64,000 nucleotides of DNA from Opitutaceae bacterium (GCA_016711225.1 JADJTK010000007.1:124001-188000); one strand, 5' to 3'. Shown: positions 17,601 through 28,162, counted from the stretch's first letter. Numbers and translations are program-made. Notes: generated by a model from the sequence alone, not told the origin.

Positions 17601-20528
17601 ACGCAGGACATTGATTCTCTCCTTCGCTTCAAAGCGCCGGAGTACCGAAGTTTTCGCGCCGCTGACGCTCACCCAGAATCCGCGTTCCCCTACTGGGAGC
17701 ACCACAAGCAACGGCAGCGGTTCGCCTTTGCGAAGGCTCCGCGGCCCAATCACAAAACCACTGCCCGGCTTGAGCGCCAGCTGCCGGGTCGTCTCGTCTG
17801 CCGCCACCAGGACCATCGGCGCTAGATCGACACCGTAATCCATGACCCAATTCAGTCGCTTTCCCTTCCGCTCGACTTGAAACTGGTAGACGCCAGCACG
17901 GGGGACGCGCACCGGGAATGTCAGCTCGCCGTCCGCTCCGGTCGAGATCTCAACCTCCGCCGTCACCAGCGTCAGATAGTCGGCAACGAGCTTCTGCCAC
18001 GGTCTCGGCAACCCAGCGCCAGGCTCGAGGCTGAGGCGCGTGCGCTCGGCGACGAGCGCATCGTCCGAGAAGATCCGACCGTCGGGCGCCATCCAGGACT
18101 CGTGCCACCGGACTTCGACGAGCTTCGCCTTCCCAGAGAAGGCCGTTGGCCGATGCGCGCCATCCAAAATCCGGGCATGAATGACTAACTCCTCACCGGG
18201 CCGAACCATCCGCGGCTCCATCCAGTCGATCCAATCCACGACGTAAGCTGCACCCGGAATCGCCAGCTCTGAAGTGACCTCAATCGCCGCCACCCCGGCT
18301 GGTTGCACCGAGGCATGCAATTCCACCACCCCCCGCTTCACCGCACTCTCGTCCAACGGAACCACGATGTCGGCGTTGCCATCCAGATTCGTCTTACCCA
18401 AGAAGCTCCGGTCTTCGATCTCAGGCAGCGACTCAGGCCGCGCACCGAGGGCGATCCTCTGTGCGCGCGCCCTTTGCCGCGCCTTCACCACCTCGGGATC
18501 ACCGATCCGCAGAACGACCGCCGCTCCGGACATCGGACCGCCGGACAGGTATTCGGCATGCACTCGCGTGGTCACGCCCCGCGTCGACGGAGAACCATCG
18601 CCACCGGCAACCATCTCGATCCGCGCAGTCGCCGGTGGCGGCACGAACTGATCCACCAAAAATACTCCATTGCCCGAGAACATTCCGTCTTCCATCTGTC
18701 CATCCAGGCTGACCATAAACGCACATGCACCCGATCGAGCGTTGATCGGAATCGGAAGCGAGCCAGTTGCCGTACCGAAATCGCTCAACTCCACCTCAGT
18801 GGACAGCAACATCACCTCGTCGCGTTCGGAACGAACGGCCACCCACCACTTTCGCTGAGTCGGCACCACGAGCCTTCCACCGCGTTTCTCACGTACCACA
18901 ATCTTCCACTGCACCGTATCGCCAGGCCGATAGAGATGGCGGTCGAGAAACAATTCCACTTTCACCTTCTCCGGCCGTTCCGCTTGTGGGAATAGTTCAA
19001 ACGCGAGCGGATGCGTCTGCCCCGCCCATTCGACCAAGCAAAGCCCACCAACCACTCGCCCGTCAGCGCCCGCGCCATCAAAGCCGGGTAACGCCAGTCG
19101 ACCGTCGGTTCCCGTCACTCCTGACCACTGACGCACGCCGGTTCTGCCAGCTAGGTAGCCCCGCACTGAAGCACCAGCTATCGGGGCAAGATCCGCCGGC
19201 TGGCAGATGTACAATTACGCGGCCAGTTGGTTGTCACCGTGTAGAACGCCTGCAATCCCAGTGACGATGAGATCCTTGGTCTCGACCCGCGTCTCGTTCG
19301 TGTGATCCCCCTTCAGCGTGACCGTGTAATGGCCCGGTGCCATCGCTGGGAGCATCACCTCACTCCCGCTCCAATTTCCGTCGCTCGTACAAGAGAGCGC
19401 CTGTTCGTGAACAAGCCGGCCCGTCGGCTCCGTTGCTTTCCACCCTCGCCGTTCTCCGAAAGCAGATGCGCAAGCCCGAACCATGTCGTCCAACTCGGAT
19501 TGCCTCACCTCAAGTCGGCAGTTGCCCATCCATGCCGTCCCAACGAAGACCCCGACCGGCGCCCCGGGCCGGTTCACCTCCGGCACTTCGAGTGTTAATC
19601 TGGGCGTGCACCACGTCGCCTCCATCTTCTCGATATACCCCAGTATCCAATCGCCCTGGCTAACCTCGGCCGCCTTGCGCAAGGACTCAAGATGATGCCG
19701 TATCTCGGCCAGGAGTCTCGGCACGTCGGTCCCTTCGCGCTTCGGCAATCGCGAGATCGCCAAGCGTGAGTGTTCGGCAAACGCCTTCGCCTTCACCACC
19801 GGCTCCCATTTCGTCCCACAAGCCAAGGCGACCGCCTCCGCCCAGTGCTTCTCGCTATCCGGGACTCTCCGAGGTCTCGCCTCAAAATTGGCCAACTCCG
19901 CCCGGCGCATCGCGAACCACGCACGCGACTCCCCCGCGGGAGCGAGTCGGATCGCAGTGTCCAGAAGGCCTATAAACGGCTCGCCATTCCACTTTCCACC
20001 CAGCACCTCGGCCATGAACCCCAGAAACGCGGCGGCATTCTCCGGCGTGGGTGCCTGTTCCGCATAGAACATCGCGACAGACACCATATCATTGTTTCCG
20101 GTACCGCCATATGAACGCCACCCGTCCCTGGCCCGGCTCTTCATGATCGCGACCCAAAGCGCATCCTTCGGCCGCCCCTCCGCGTAGGGGCGAAGCATCA
20201 CATCGTAGTCCGCGCTTCGCTCGGCACGAGCGGACTCGATATCCGGCCACTGCGCCGGCTCTGGACGCGCCCTCCAGCCGGCGTCGACGCGCCCCAACTC
20301 GCACCAGCGTTTCGCCTCGGCGTCGGGCGCCAGCGCCAGCGCGGCGGCATACGCCTCCTGTGCCTTCGCCCAAGATTTCTCGGCCGCGAGCGCCTTCGCC
20401 CCCGCAACCCTCGCCTCATAGGAGTCGGAGGCGATCGGAGGGATAGCGCCCGCCCCAAGGGCTATGGCGCCAAGCCAAAGACCCAGCAAGAGAGTCAGCG
20501 CTGCACGAGACGAGGACCTGTCGTTCAT
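14650..20528 (-). pseudogene. Large bacterial alpha-2-macroglobulin, broken by one nonsense codon and one frameshift
   Basis: Three adjacent open segments form one alpha-2-macroglobulin-like protease-trapping protein of about 1959 codons. Segment 1 (20528-19215) starts with a signal peptide (ALTLLLGLWLGAIALGAGA) and ends at an in-frame TAA; the same frame continues without a gap as LYICQPADLAPIAGASVRG (19214-17376). A -1 shift near 17465 then leads to segment 3 (to 14650), whose continuation reads PEADESRPGATGVLVVEA. Segment 3 holds the bait/MG-like FWAPAVITDAKGEATVTFKY, the thioester motif CVEQ (Cys codon 16296-16294) within YPYGCVEQTMSRFLP, and the terpenoid-cyclase-like domain. In bacteria such proteins are periplasmic and thought to trap host or rival proteases. 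A CGCAAGCGGCGCC-type hairpin repeat (about 16631-16653) lies inside the coding sequence. Real decay or two sequencing errors are both possible. Confidence 0.88.
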
Positions 20529-20966
20529 TGGAATAGGGGGTAACCGGGGTGCTTACTGCGCGGTGCACGGCGGAGCCCTTCCGCCAGCGCAAGGCTGGAC
20601 TGGCGTCACCATGCGTCGAAGACTAAAACGCACCGGCCCGCATTTCCTTAGGACATTTCGCCGGCGCTACCCGGTTCTTTCGCGCATCCGCTCGGCGAAT
20701 GCCCTTGGCCAACAGGCGGGCCGTCAGTCCAGGCTTCCTCGCGCAGCCTCGGCAAGCCGGCGCTCACCAGCTCACGCCCTCCGAGGCAGGCCCCGCCCGC
20801 CCACGGGTCAGGAGACCCGTGCCACACTCCACCCGGTGGGCGGGGCCTTTTCCCGCCATTCCGCCTCCGTAGTGAGGCGCGTCGGCACCTCACGCCTACC
20901 GACGTTCTTGCGAACGTCGCTACACAGATCTCCCCGTAGCGAAGCTCGCAAGAGATTCGTATCCAA
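20529..20966. repeat. Intergenic block with several hairpin repeats
   Basis: A 438-base spacer between alpha-2-macroglobulin and the GDSL gene. It contains GACGTTC-TTGC-GAACGTC at 20901-20918, CGAAGCTC-GCAA-GAGATTCG at 20940-20959, and a GGTGGGCGGGGCC/CCCGCC element near 20837-20855. No credible gene is visible. Confidence 0.7.
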
Positions 20967-21743
20967 TCACTTCTTCTTGGCGCTGGGATCACCGGTCGGA
21001 GGCGGGGCGAGATCCTCGGCAGCGGGCTCGCCCAGCAGCTCGGTCAGCACCGGCTTCAGATTCTTCGCCCACACTTCGTAGCCCTTGAGCGAAAGGTGCA
21101 GGTTGTCCACAGCCATGCCCTCGAAGAGCTTCCCGTTCTGGTCGGCCAGCTGGTCGTTGATGTCGAGAAACCGCACCTTCTTCCCGTCCGCGTACTTGGC
21201 GATGAGCCGGTTAGCCTCGGCGACCAAACGATTCGACTCCTCGTTGTCGTTACGGGGGAAAATGGCCATCAGGATGATCGTGGCATCCGACGCCTTGGCC
21301 TGGCAGGTCTCGATGATAGCCGCGATGCCCTCGGCCACGTCGGCCGCCGCGCCGGGCTTGGGCTTGTCGCCGATGTTGTTGGTGCCGGCGAGCAGCACGA
21401 TCACCTTCGGGTTCACGCCATCGAGCTCGCCGTTCTGGATTCGCCAGAGGATTTGGTGGGTCGAGTCGCCGCCCCAGCCGAAGTCGCCGGCGTTCCAGCC
21501 GTGGAAGCTCTTCTGCCAGTGCGCCAGAAACTCCGGGTAATCCAACGCGCCCCAGCGGCGGGTGATGGAATCGCCAAGGAAGTAGGTGTCGATCTTCCCG
21601 GTACGCGCTTTCACTAGATGCTCACTGTGGCCAATCAGCCCGTTTTCGTTCCACGGCGCATACGGCGCATGGGCCGGGGCGGCCGCACAGGCGTTGAGCG
21701 CCGAGGCGGCGACAAGGCAGAGACCAAATCGTAGAATCGTCAT
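20967..21743 (-). CDS. Secreted SGNH/GDSL-family hydrolase (likely lipoprotein)
   Basis: A 258-residue SGNH hydrolase resembling PAF-acetylhydrolase-type esterases. The block I nucleophile lies in YFLGDSITRRWG, the oxyanion Gly in DFGWGGDSTHQ, block III Asn in LLAGTNNIG, and the Asp/His pair in VDNLHLSLKGYEVW. The N-terminus MTILRFGLCLVAASALNAC is a signal peptide with a lipobox-like LNAC, so export and possibly lipid anchoring are likely. The ATG at 21743 is chosen because the longer frame lacks homology-like features. The C-terminus is a charged, proline-rich tail. Substrate unknown; carbohydrate acetyl esters are typical for relatives. Confidence 0.88.
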   Translation of the reverse strand: MTILRFGLCLVAASALNACAAAPAHAPYAPWNENGLIGHSEHLVKARTGKIDTYFLGDSITRRWGALDYPEFLAHWQKSFHGWNAGDFGWGGDSTHQILWRIQNGELDGVNPKVIVLLAGTNNIGDKPKPGAAADVAEGIAAIIETCQAKASDATIILMAIFPRNDNEESNRLVAEANRLIAKYADGKKVRFLDINDQLADQNGKLFEGMAVDNLHLSLKGYEVWAKNLKPVLTELLGEPAAEDLAPPPTGDPSAKKK

Positions 21744-21970
21744 GATGGGATGGTGGAGAGAGTGGGACCTCGGAGGCAATCGGGGCTCGTGCCGCGCTGG
21801 GGAGGCCGCAGCCGCGAACCGGCAGCCCCATTTGAACGAGAACGCCCACGAACTTGAAAGCTGAAATCCGCGGCCGCAGGGCACTGGAAATGTGCCCAAA
21901 GCGGGCGATCCGAAGACACCGGCTCGGCTGTGCGCTTGCCAGCACCGCCCGGCGCGTTGTCGTGGCCGCT

Positions 21971-23034
21971 GTGGCCCACCCACTCCCCACTCGTTCCCTG
22001 CCGGCCCTGCGCCGCGCCCTGCTCCACTGGTTCCAGGCAAACCGCCGCGCGCTGCCGTGGCGCGAGCAGCCCTCGCTCTACAAGACGGTCGTGAGCGAGT
22101 TCATGCTCCAGCAAACGCAGGTGAAAACCGTGCTCCCCTACTTCGCGCGCTGGCTCGAACGCTTCCCCGACTTCACCGCCCTCGCCTCCGCGCCCGAGGA
22201 CGCCGTGGTCAAGGCGTGGGAGGGGCTTGGTTACTACTCACGCGCCCGCAACCTCCACAAGCTCGCCCGTGCCCTCGTCGCCGCGCCCTCCGCCCCGCGC
22301 ACCACCACCGAGTGGCAGTTGCTGCCGGGCATCGGCCCCTACACCGGGGCCGCCATCGCCAGCATTGCCTGCGGCGACGCCGCGGCCTGCGTCGACGGCA
22401 ACGTGGCCCGGGTGCTCGCCCGTCTCACGGCCGACGCTACTGCTTTCGCGTCCGGCACCGCCGTGGTGGTCCATTTTCGCCCGCTCGCCGCCGAGGTGCT
22501 CGATGCGTCCGCCCCCGGCGACTTCAACGAGGCGATGATGGAACTGGGCGCCACCGTCTGCCTGCCCCGCACCCCGGACTGCGCGCGCTGCCCGTTGCGG
22601 CGTTTCTGCGCCACTGCCGATCCGGCCGCCGCCGAGCGAATTCCGCAACTCACACGGCCCAAGACCGAGCGCCGAAGCGTCACCCTCGTCTGGTGCGTCC
22701 ACGAGGACCGGTTGCTGCTCCACCGGGTATCCGCCTCCTCCCGCCGCCTGGCCGATCTGCACGAACTGCCCGCGGCCGCCGCCTCGGCCTCGACGAGGCC
22801 ACCGCGCAACGCGGCGCGCTGCTCCTGCGCCGCTCACGCAGCATCACCCGCTTCCGCATCGAGGAATCAATCCATCAACTCGACGGCCATGCCGCGGCGG
22901 CAACCAAGCGCGCCCAACACGCTGACGGCACCTCGGCGGCGCTGCATTGGGTGCCGCTGGCCGAGCTGGAGCGGGTGACGCTTTCTGGCCCCCACCGGCG
23001 CTGGGTGCGCGAGCTACTTGCCCGTGCCGATTGA
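21971..23034 (+). CDS. mutY: A/G-specific adenine glycosylase MutY, interrupted by a -1 frameshift
   Basis: MutY removes adenine mispaired with 8-oxoguanine. The catalytic Glu lies in VSEFMLQQTQV, the helix-hairpin-helix in LLPGIGPYTGAAIASIA, and the catalytic Asp in CVDGNVARV. The [4Fe-4S] ligands appear as CLPRTPDCARCPLRRFC with exact C-X6-C-X2-C-X5-C spacing. The C-terminal NUDIX-like domain changes frame near 22775-22785: after LADLHELP the reading continues in another frame as RRLGLDEATAQRGALLLRRS to the stop at 23034. Restoring one base gives about 354 residues, normal length. The start is uncertain (GTG 21971 or 21962, ATG 21890). A core repair gene broken this way hints at sequencing error. 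Confidence 0.88.
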
Positions 23035-23468
23035 GCGGAATGCTCCGCTGTAGGAGCGAGCTTGCTCGCGATTCAGCGCACAGATCGCGTGCGAGCACGC
23101 TCCTACAAATTGATACACAAACCGCTCGCCGGTGGACGCGATTGCCCTCAATCGCGTCCGACCGCGTTGAGGTCAACGCGCCCCACCATTTCGGACATTT
23201 CTGGGGAGGTAACGAAGACCACGACGGATGAATTGGCAGGCCCATTGCCGCGTCCGATCAGCCCAACCTCGGGGTGAGCCAACCAGCATTGAAGAATCGG
23301 TCTAATCTCAATGCGCTTCCGGCGTTCGTTCCCGTCGTTTCCTTCCGTGAACTGCCGCTTCTTGCCTGCCGTGGCCAATCAGTTCCCTGGTGACGATAAG
23401 GCGTCGCAAGCAACGCCCCTGCGCCGAACAAGGGCGCCACAAGCGGTGCCCCTACCTCGGATTCACCG
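23035..23468. repeat. Intergenic block with inverted repeat 23050-23106
   Basis: A 434-base spacer between convergent mutY and the redoxin gene. An inverted repeat with arms GTAGGAGCG (23050-23058) and CGCTCCTAC (23098-23106) encloses the GCGAGC-TT-GCTCGC hairpin at 23056-23069. A degenerate copy of the GGCGCC/AAGCGG...GCCCCTAC element lies around 23430-23455. No gene is seen in the remainder. Confidence 0.65.
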
Positions 23469-24386
23469 TCACTTCTTCTCGCCGAGCAGCTCGTCGAGCT
23501 TCTTGGTCAACTCTTCACCGCGCAGGTCGCGGGCCACGATCTTGCCCTCGCGATCAAGGAGATAGGTCGTCGGAATGGACTCGACGCCGAACTTCTCGGC
23601 GATCGCCTCTGCGCCTTCAAACAGCTGCGCCCATGGGAGCTTCTTCTCGTCGACAAACTTGCGCAGGTCGGCCTCGTCGCGATCGAGACTTACGGCCAGG
23701 ACCTCAAAGCCCTTGGCGTGATACTTTTCGTACGCCGCCTGCACCGTGGGCAACTCGGCCACACACGGCCCGTACCAGGTGGCCCAGAAATCGACCAGCA
23801 GAAACTTGTCACGGAAACCGAGCACGGAGATCGGCCGCCCGTCGAGCGTCTTGCCCTCGAAATTGGGCAGCACCGCGCCGGGGACCAGAGTCTTCTGGAA
23901 AGCCTGCGCGTCCTTCTCCTTGGCAATGGAGACCAGCACCTCATCGGCCTTCGTACCGAAGGAAGAGGAGGGATAGTCGGCCTTGATCTTGCGGACCACG
24001 GCTGCGCCCTGGTCGAAATCCTGAAAGACCTGCAGATACAGCATCGCCTTCATCCACAGCACGCCGGCCTTGGCGTCGGGCTTGGCCTCGGGGTGTTTGG
24101 CAATGATCGCCTCGAACTGGGCCAGCTCGGCGGTGAGCTGCGCCGGCTCGATCGCCTCGCCGGCGGCGCCGATCTTCGCCTTGATCTGCCCAAAAAGCAC
24201 CTGCATGTCGGCGACGATGGGCGACACCTCGGCCGGGGCCTGCTCCTCGTCCCGGGCCACGGCGGCGGACGGTGCGGGGCTCGGGGCGGGCGCGGCGGCC
24301 GGGTCGGCCGGGTCGGCCGCATGACTAGAGGGAATGGCACCGAGGCCGATCGCGGCCAGCGCCAGAGAGAAGAACCGTTTGCTCAT
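23469..24386 (-). CDS. Exported TlpA-like thioredoxin-fold protein with altered CxxC (YGPC)
   Basis: A 305-residue secreted protein: signal peptide MSKRFFSLALAAIGLGAIP, an Ala/Pro-rich linker, a ~130-residue helical region of unknown role, and a C-terminal AhpC/TSA-TlpA thioredoxin fold from about PGAVLPNFEGKTLDGRPI. The active-site strand reads FWATWYGPCVAELP: the first Cys of the normal WCGPC is Tyr (codon TAC, one base from TGC), while the second Cys remains. The cis-Pro loop is present (ESIPTTYLLDREGKIV). With one cysteine the protein cannot do standard dithiol exchange; it could act as a peroxidase-like or structural member. The ATG at 24386 gives the best signal peptide. The next gene upstream (sugar isomerase-like) is on the same strand. 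Confidence 0.85.
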   Translation of the reverse strand: MSKRFFSLALAAIGLGAIPSSHAADPADPAAAPAPSPAPSAAVARDEEQAPAEVSPIVADMQVLFGQIKAKIGAAGEAIEPAQLTAELAQFEAIIAKHPEAKPDAKAGVLWMKAMLYLQVFQDFDQGAAVVRKIKADYPSSSFGTKADEVLVSIAKEKDAQAFQKTLVPGAVLPNFEGKTLDGRPISVLGFRDKFLLVDFWATWYGPCVAELPTVQAAYEKYHAKGFEVLAVSLDRDEADLRKFVDEKKLPWAQLFEGAEAIAEKFGVESIPTTYLLDREGKIVARDLRGEELTKKLDELLGEKK

Positions 24387-24409
24387 ATGGGTAGGGAGAA
24401 GGGAAGTAT

Positions 24410-25315
24410 TCAAGGCAGCAGGCCTTCGAGTCGAAGCCTCGTTTCGACCACAGCCTCGGGGGTGACCCGCGGACCGTACTCGAGCACAAAGACGTGCTCG
24501 GGGCGAAAGAACCGCGACACCATCGCGAAGTCGATTGTTCCCGAGCCCACGGGTTGGTGGTCCTTGCCGGCGCCATCAATGTCGTGGAGATGGAAACCGA
24601 TCAGTTGGGCGGCGTTTTGCTCCAACTGCTGCTGGTGGTCGATGATTCCGGTTCGTTGCTTGATCTGGGCATGCCCGCAGTCGTGCCAATAGCCGGCCAC
24701 GCCCTGCTGGCTCAGCCCGGCCAGCAGCTCGGGAAACGCCTCATCGAGAGGCAACTCGTCAATACGCTCGCGATTCTCCAGCCCCAGCCGCAGCCCGCGC
24801 TCCGCGGCGTAGGGCAGGATTTCTTCCAAGCTGGCCTTCACCCGGGCAAAATACGATTCCCCGCGCTTGCGGAGACGGCCCAGTGTCGAGGCCAGCAACT
24901 CCTTGTACCCCGGGGCCTCGGCCGAGAACGCCTCGCCCTTATCCTGCAAATACCGCCGGTATTTGCGCACCGGGCTGAACCAGAAGAACTCCACCTGTCC
25001 CAGATGCACCACCACCACCCGCGCGCCCACCTGCTGGGCGAAATCCAGCGAGCGCTTGGTGTGCCGCAGCCACTGGTTGTGCTCCCGATGGTCCGCCGTC
25101 GAGGGCATGTAGATGTTCGGCGCCGGCGAGGTGAAGCCGGTGGGCAGCGGGCAGAAATTGTGCGTCGATGACACCTGGATCACGCCGGCCTGCAGGGCCC
25201 GCAGCACGCCCGGCACCAGCGAGATACGGATGCCGTGGCTGAGCTCCACCCACTCGAAACCCAGCGACGCGATCTCCTGCAGCATGGCATACCCATCGGT
25301 ATGACGTTGCGACAA
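24410..25315 (-). CDS. Sugar phosphate isomerase/epimerase-like TIM barrel protein
   Basis: About 301 residues with the xylose isomerase-like TIM barrel (AP endonuclease 2 superfamily). Recognisable strands include FEWVELSHGIRISL, QVSSTHNFCPLP, ARVVVVHLGQVEF, RLGLENRERIDELPLD, VAGYWHDCGHAQIK and IGFHLHDIDGAGKDHQPVG, with metal-binding Glu, Asp and His candidates in these. The first available start is TTG at 25315. Family-like sequence (STSW) continues just upstream without a start codon, so the true start or the sequence there may be wrong. The reaction is unknown. It ends 23 bases before the redoxin gene, so both may be one transcript. Confidence 0.8.
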   Translation of the reverse strand: MSQRHTDGYAMLQEIASLGFEWVELSHGIRISLVPGVLRALQAGVIQVSSTHNFCPLPTGFTSPAPNIYMPSTADHREHNQWLRHTKRSLDFAQQVGARVVVVHLGQVEFFWFSPVRKYRRYLQDKGEAFSAEAPGYKELLASTLGRLRKRGESYFARVKASLEEILPYAAERGLRLGLENRERIDELPLDEAFPELLAGLSQQGVAGYWHDCGHAQIKQRTGIIDHQQQLEQNAAQLIGFHLHDIDGAGKDHQPVGSGTIDFAMVSRFFRPEHVFVLEYGPRVTPEAVVETRLRLEGLLP

Positions 25316-25415
25316 CCAACTGGTTGAAAGGAGAGGACTGGTTTCACACGCGCGTAGTCACGAAGCAACCGCCCCGGCCGCCGCTGGCAAGAACCTTACG
25401 CGCGGCCTCCGAGCA

Positions 25416-25443
25416 CAAAAAGCGCCGGTCGCAGGACCGGCGC
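25416..25443 (-). terminator. Intrinsic terminator downstream of rpsU
   Basis: A 9-bp perfect stem GCGCCGGTC/GACCGGCGC with a 4-base loop (25422-25443) is followed on the minus strand by TTTTTG (25421-25416). It lies 17 bases after the rpsU stop and isolates rpsU from the isomerase gene downstream. Confidence 0.9.
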
Positions 25444-25459
25444 GGAAAATCAGTTCAGC

Positions 25460-25657
25460 TCACTGCGCGTACCGGGCGCGGAGCATGGCGGTGAAGGCCG
25501 AAACCTTGTTCTTCCGCCGGCGCTTCTCGCAGGGCTTCTCGTAGTAGCGCTTCGCACGGACATCCTTGATGATGTTCTCGCGCTCGAGCTTCTTCTTCAT
25601 GCGGCGGATGGCACGGTCCACCGGCTCGTTTTTGCGGATCTTGATCTCGATTGGCAT
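25460..25657 (-). CDS. rpsU: 30S ribosomal protein S21
   Basis: A 65-residue, strongly basic protein starting MPIEIKIRKNEPVDRAIRRM and containing ERENIIKDVRAKRYYEKPC, the hallmark of S21. S21 binds the small subunit near the anti-Shine-Dalgarno region. The ATG at 25657 is the family start; the open frame continues upstream only by chance. A strong terminator follows directly. Length is normal, with a short C-terminal extension (VSAFTAMLRARYAQ). Confidence 0.95.
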   Translation of the reverse strand: MPIEIKIRKNEPVDRAIRRMKKKLERENIIKDVRAKRYYEKPCEKRRRKNKVSAFTAMLRARYAQ

Positions 25658-25921
25658 GACGTCTGTGAAAGGATTGGTCGGAAGAAACCGGGAGGAAGCC
25701 AACCGCCCTCCCTGTGGTCAACGCCTATTTTCACTCCGGCGCGGATTTCAACCGCCCGGCGGCATTCTCCACTCCCACAAGCCGGCCACCGACCAACCAG
25801 ATTTCTCCCTGTCGGTGAGGCAGACTTCACGTCCGCCAGTTCTGGTCTGCCCGGTGGGGCGTGCTTTATGCCCGCCAGTTCCACTCTGCCATTCCGACCT
25901 ATGAAATCGCCGCTACAAGAA

Positions 25922-27504
25922 TCACCTGCCCACGGTCCCCGACGCCTCCGCGCCCTGCGGCGCGAGCCGTAGCAGGTGCCAGAAGCGCTCCCGGCGCTCA
26001 CCGGCCAGCGGCAACTGCGGCAGGGCCGCATCGAAGGCCGGGCGCTTCTTGGCCCCGACCACGATCAACGCCCCCTGCGGATACGCCCCAGCCGCGAACC
26101 GTTCGCGAAACTCCGCCACCGACCACTGCTCAAATTTCCCCTTTTCCCCTACCGCAATCCGCTCGCACAGCGTCTCGCGCGTGGACTCGAGATAGAAAGA
26201 GATCCCATGGTTGACGGCTTCGTCCCAGAGCACCACCGGGGTGCCCGGAGGGAGGGCCGCCAACTCGGCCTGGATCGACGCCGCCAGCGGCGCCTGGTTT
26301 TGCCGGCTGGGGAAGTGCGGCGCGGCCGCCTTCGCCACCACCAACACCACGATAGTCCCAAACACGATCCGCCCCAGCAGCCGCCAACTCGCGCGCTCGG
26401 CCAGCACTTTGCCGGCGATCAGGGCGAGCGGCATCACCAACGGCACCACATAGAGCGGCAGTTTGCTGCGCGAGAGGGTGAAGACGATCATCGGCACCAC
26501 CACCCACGCGACGGCCAGCAGACGCAGATCCCGCCCCGCCCACAGCCCACGCCAACGCGCCGCGCGCAGCCAGCCGCCCTCGTGCAGGGCCAGCTTCAAG
26601 GCCCACAGCCCGGGCAGCCCAAGGGCCAACACCAGCGCCGGGCCGAACTCGCGGAACGCCTTGTACCACGCCCGATTGTGCCCCATGTCCGAGGACACGC
26701 GTCCGACGATTTCGACATTCACGTAGTAGCTTAACAAATCCGATGCCGCAGGCGCATGGCCACATACCACGGCGCCGCCACCGCCACGAAGGCGAGCAGC
26801 CCGCGCCAGTTACCCAGCGGTACGCGCCGCTCGGGCGGCTGCAGGAGGTTCCACGGGATGAACGCCAGCATCGGCAGCAGCGCTGGGGGGCCCTTGATCA
26901 CAAACCCCAGACCCCAGGCCGCCCACATCGCCACCGCATAACGGCGACGCCGGAGCGGGTCCGTCTCCGTCGCCGCAAAAAGGAACGCCGCCGCCGCCAG
27001 CGCCTCGGCGGCGGTGAGATAGATGTCGGTGGTCACCGTGTAGGCGGCAACGAAAGGCAACAGCCCGACGGAAAACACCAGGGCGGCGGCAAAGCCCGCC
27101 GGCTCGCCCCAGAGCCGCCGACCCGCCAGCCCGACCGCCAGAGTCGCAAGCAGTAGCGCGGCCACCCCGGGCAGGCGTGCGCCCCAGGCATTGACACCAA
27201 AGAGTTTCATCCCGGCCGCCATGCACCAGTAGGCCACCGGTGGCTTGGTACGGTGCGGCTGAAACTCCAGCCCCGGTTCCATCCAATCGCCAGTTGCCAC
27301 CATTTCCCGGGCACACTCGGCGTAGCGTGTCTCGCTCGTCTCCATCAGCCCACGCGAGCCCTGGAAGGCCGCGCCCACCACCAGGGCGGCCAGCAACGGC
27401 AGCAGCAGGCGCAGCCACGGCGACCACGCCAGCACGCCACGCCAGTCGGCGCTGGCGGGTAACGAAGCGAAACGTGGCGAGGTCGGTGTCGGCTCGATGG
27501 GCAT
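25922..27504 (-). CDS. ArnT/PMT-like membrane glycosyltransferase, interrupted by a -1 frameshift
   Basis: A polytopic glycosyltransferase of the PMT/ArnT (GT39/GT83) superfamily, about 527 residues when one base is restored. The N-terminal half (from ATG 27504, MPIEPTPTSPRF) has the first-loop acidic motif SETRYAECAREMVATGDW and the conserved HRTKPPVAYW, followed by many membrane helices. The C-terminal half reads DLLSYYVNVEIVGRVSSD and contains SRSKLPLYVVPLVMPLAL. Near 26747 the coding strand reads CATCGGATTTG; CATCCGGATTTG would give a continuous LRHPDLLSYYVN. Such enzymes transfer sugars from polyprenyl phosphates to lipid A, proteins or other envelope acceptors; the acceptor is unknown. 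Confidence 0.85.
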
Positions 27505-28162
27505 GCGGCTCCGATGCAAGAACGCCGCCCGCCCCGACGCCAGCAATTCCCGCCGCCGGTGCCCCAACATCTTCCCCTCCGCCGTCTCTTGTAGGGGCGC
27601 CGCTTGCGACGTCTCCATCACCACTGCGGGCGTCGGGTGTCGGCAAAGACGATCGGGTGCTGCGAGCGGCGCCGCTGCGCCCTCCTGCTCCGCTCAAGCC
27701 GCTTCCACTGCCCGGCAGCACCAGCCACACAGACCCGATCTGCACCACGGACAGCGCCGGCCGAGGTAGGGCCGGTCTCCTTCCGGCCGCGATGGATGCG
27801 GGGCGTAGGGGTCGGCGCGCGCAAGGGATAGATTGGGAGCCAGCGGGAATCCCATGTGTCCAGTCGGAGACTGGACCTACGGGCTTAGCATGCCGGCAGT
27901 AGGGCCGGTCTCCGACCGGCTCTTCGCAGTCTCTCGGCTGGTCGCGGCACCGCCCCAGGCCAGTACGAGGATGGCCCTACGCCGCGCGCCGTCCCCTCCT
28001 CACCCATTGGCCATCGCGCCGCATAGCCTTGCGCTCCCTACGCAGCCCGTTTGATGCTCTGGGGACGGCGTTGATGGATTGGTGGCGAGGCGATAATCCC
28101 CGGCACGCTTCCGCGCCCGCCGCAGACCCGGGCCGTATCTGTATCCTCGACCACTCGTTTCC
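27505..28162. repeat. 658-base repeat-rich spacer before the LRR cluster
   Basis: Contains a GTAGGGGCGCC-GCTTGCGACG hairpin at 27591-27611. It also holds the paired hairpins GTCCAGTC-GGA-GACTGGAC (27858-27876) and GCCGGTC-TCC-GACCGGC (27904-27920), embedded in a longer shared unit (roughly 27825-27960), and the LRR-upstream block 28019-28162. The unit around the paired hairpins is shared with about 35150-35250, 37495-37640 and 44020-44075. No gene is supported here. Confidence 0.8.
28019..28162 (+). promoter_or_regulatory. Conserved upstream block of LRR gene 1
   Basis: About 140 bases directly before the start codon are clearly similar to blocks before the other two LRR genes (30992-31135 and 35297-35434). 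Shared landmarks are CGCATAG(C/T)CTTGCGCTCC, GACGGCGTTG.TGGATTGGTG, CCCCGGCACGCT.CCGCGCC and CCGCAGACC. It probably contains the promoter and leader, but no confident -35/-10 pair is seen. Confidence 0.6.

Noticed and set aside
19215..19217. TAA in alpha-2-macroglobulin as a recoded stop (selenocysteine or pyrrolysine)
   Set aside because: Sec uses TGA and Pyl uses TAG; TAA with a second lesion in the same gene fits nonsense mutation or error better.
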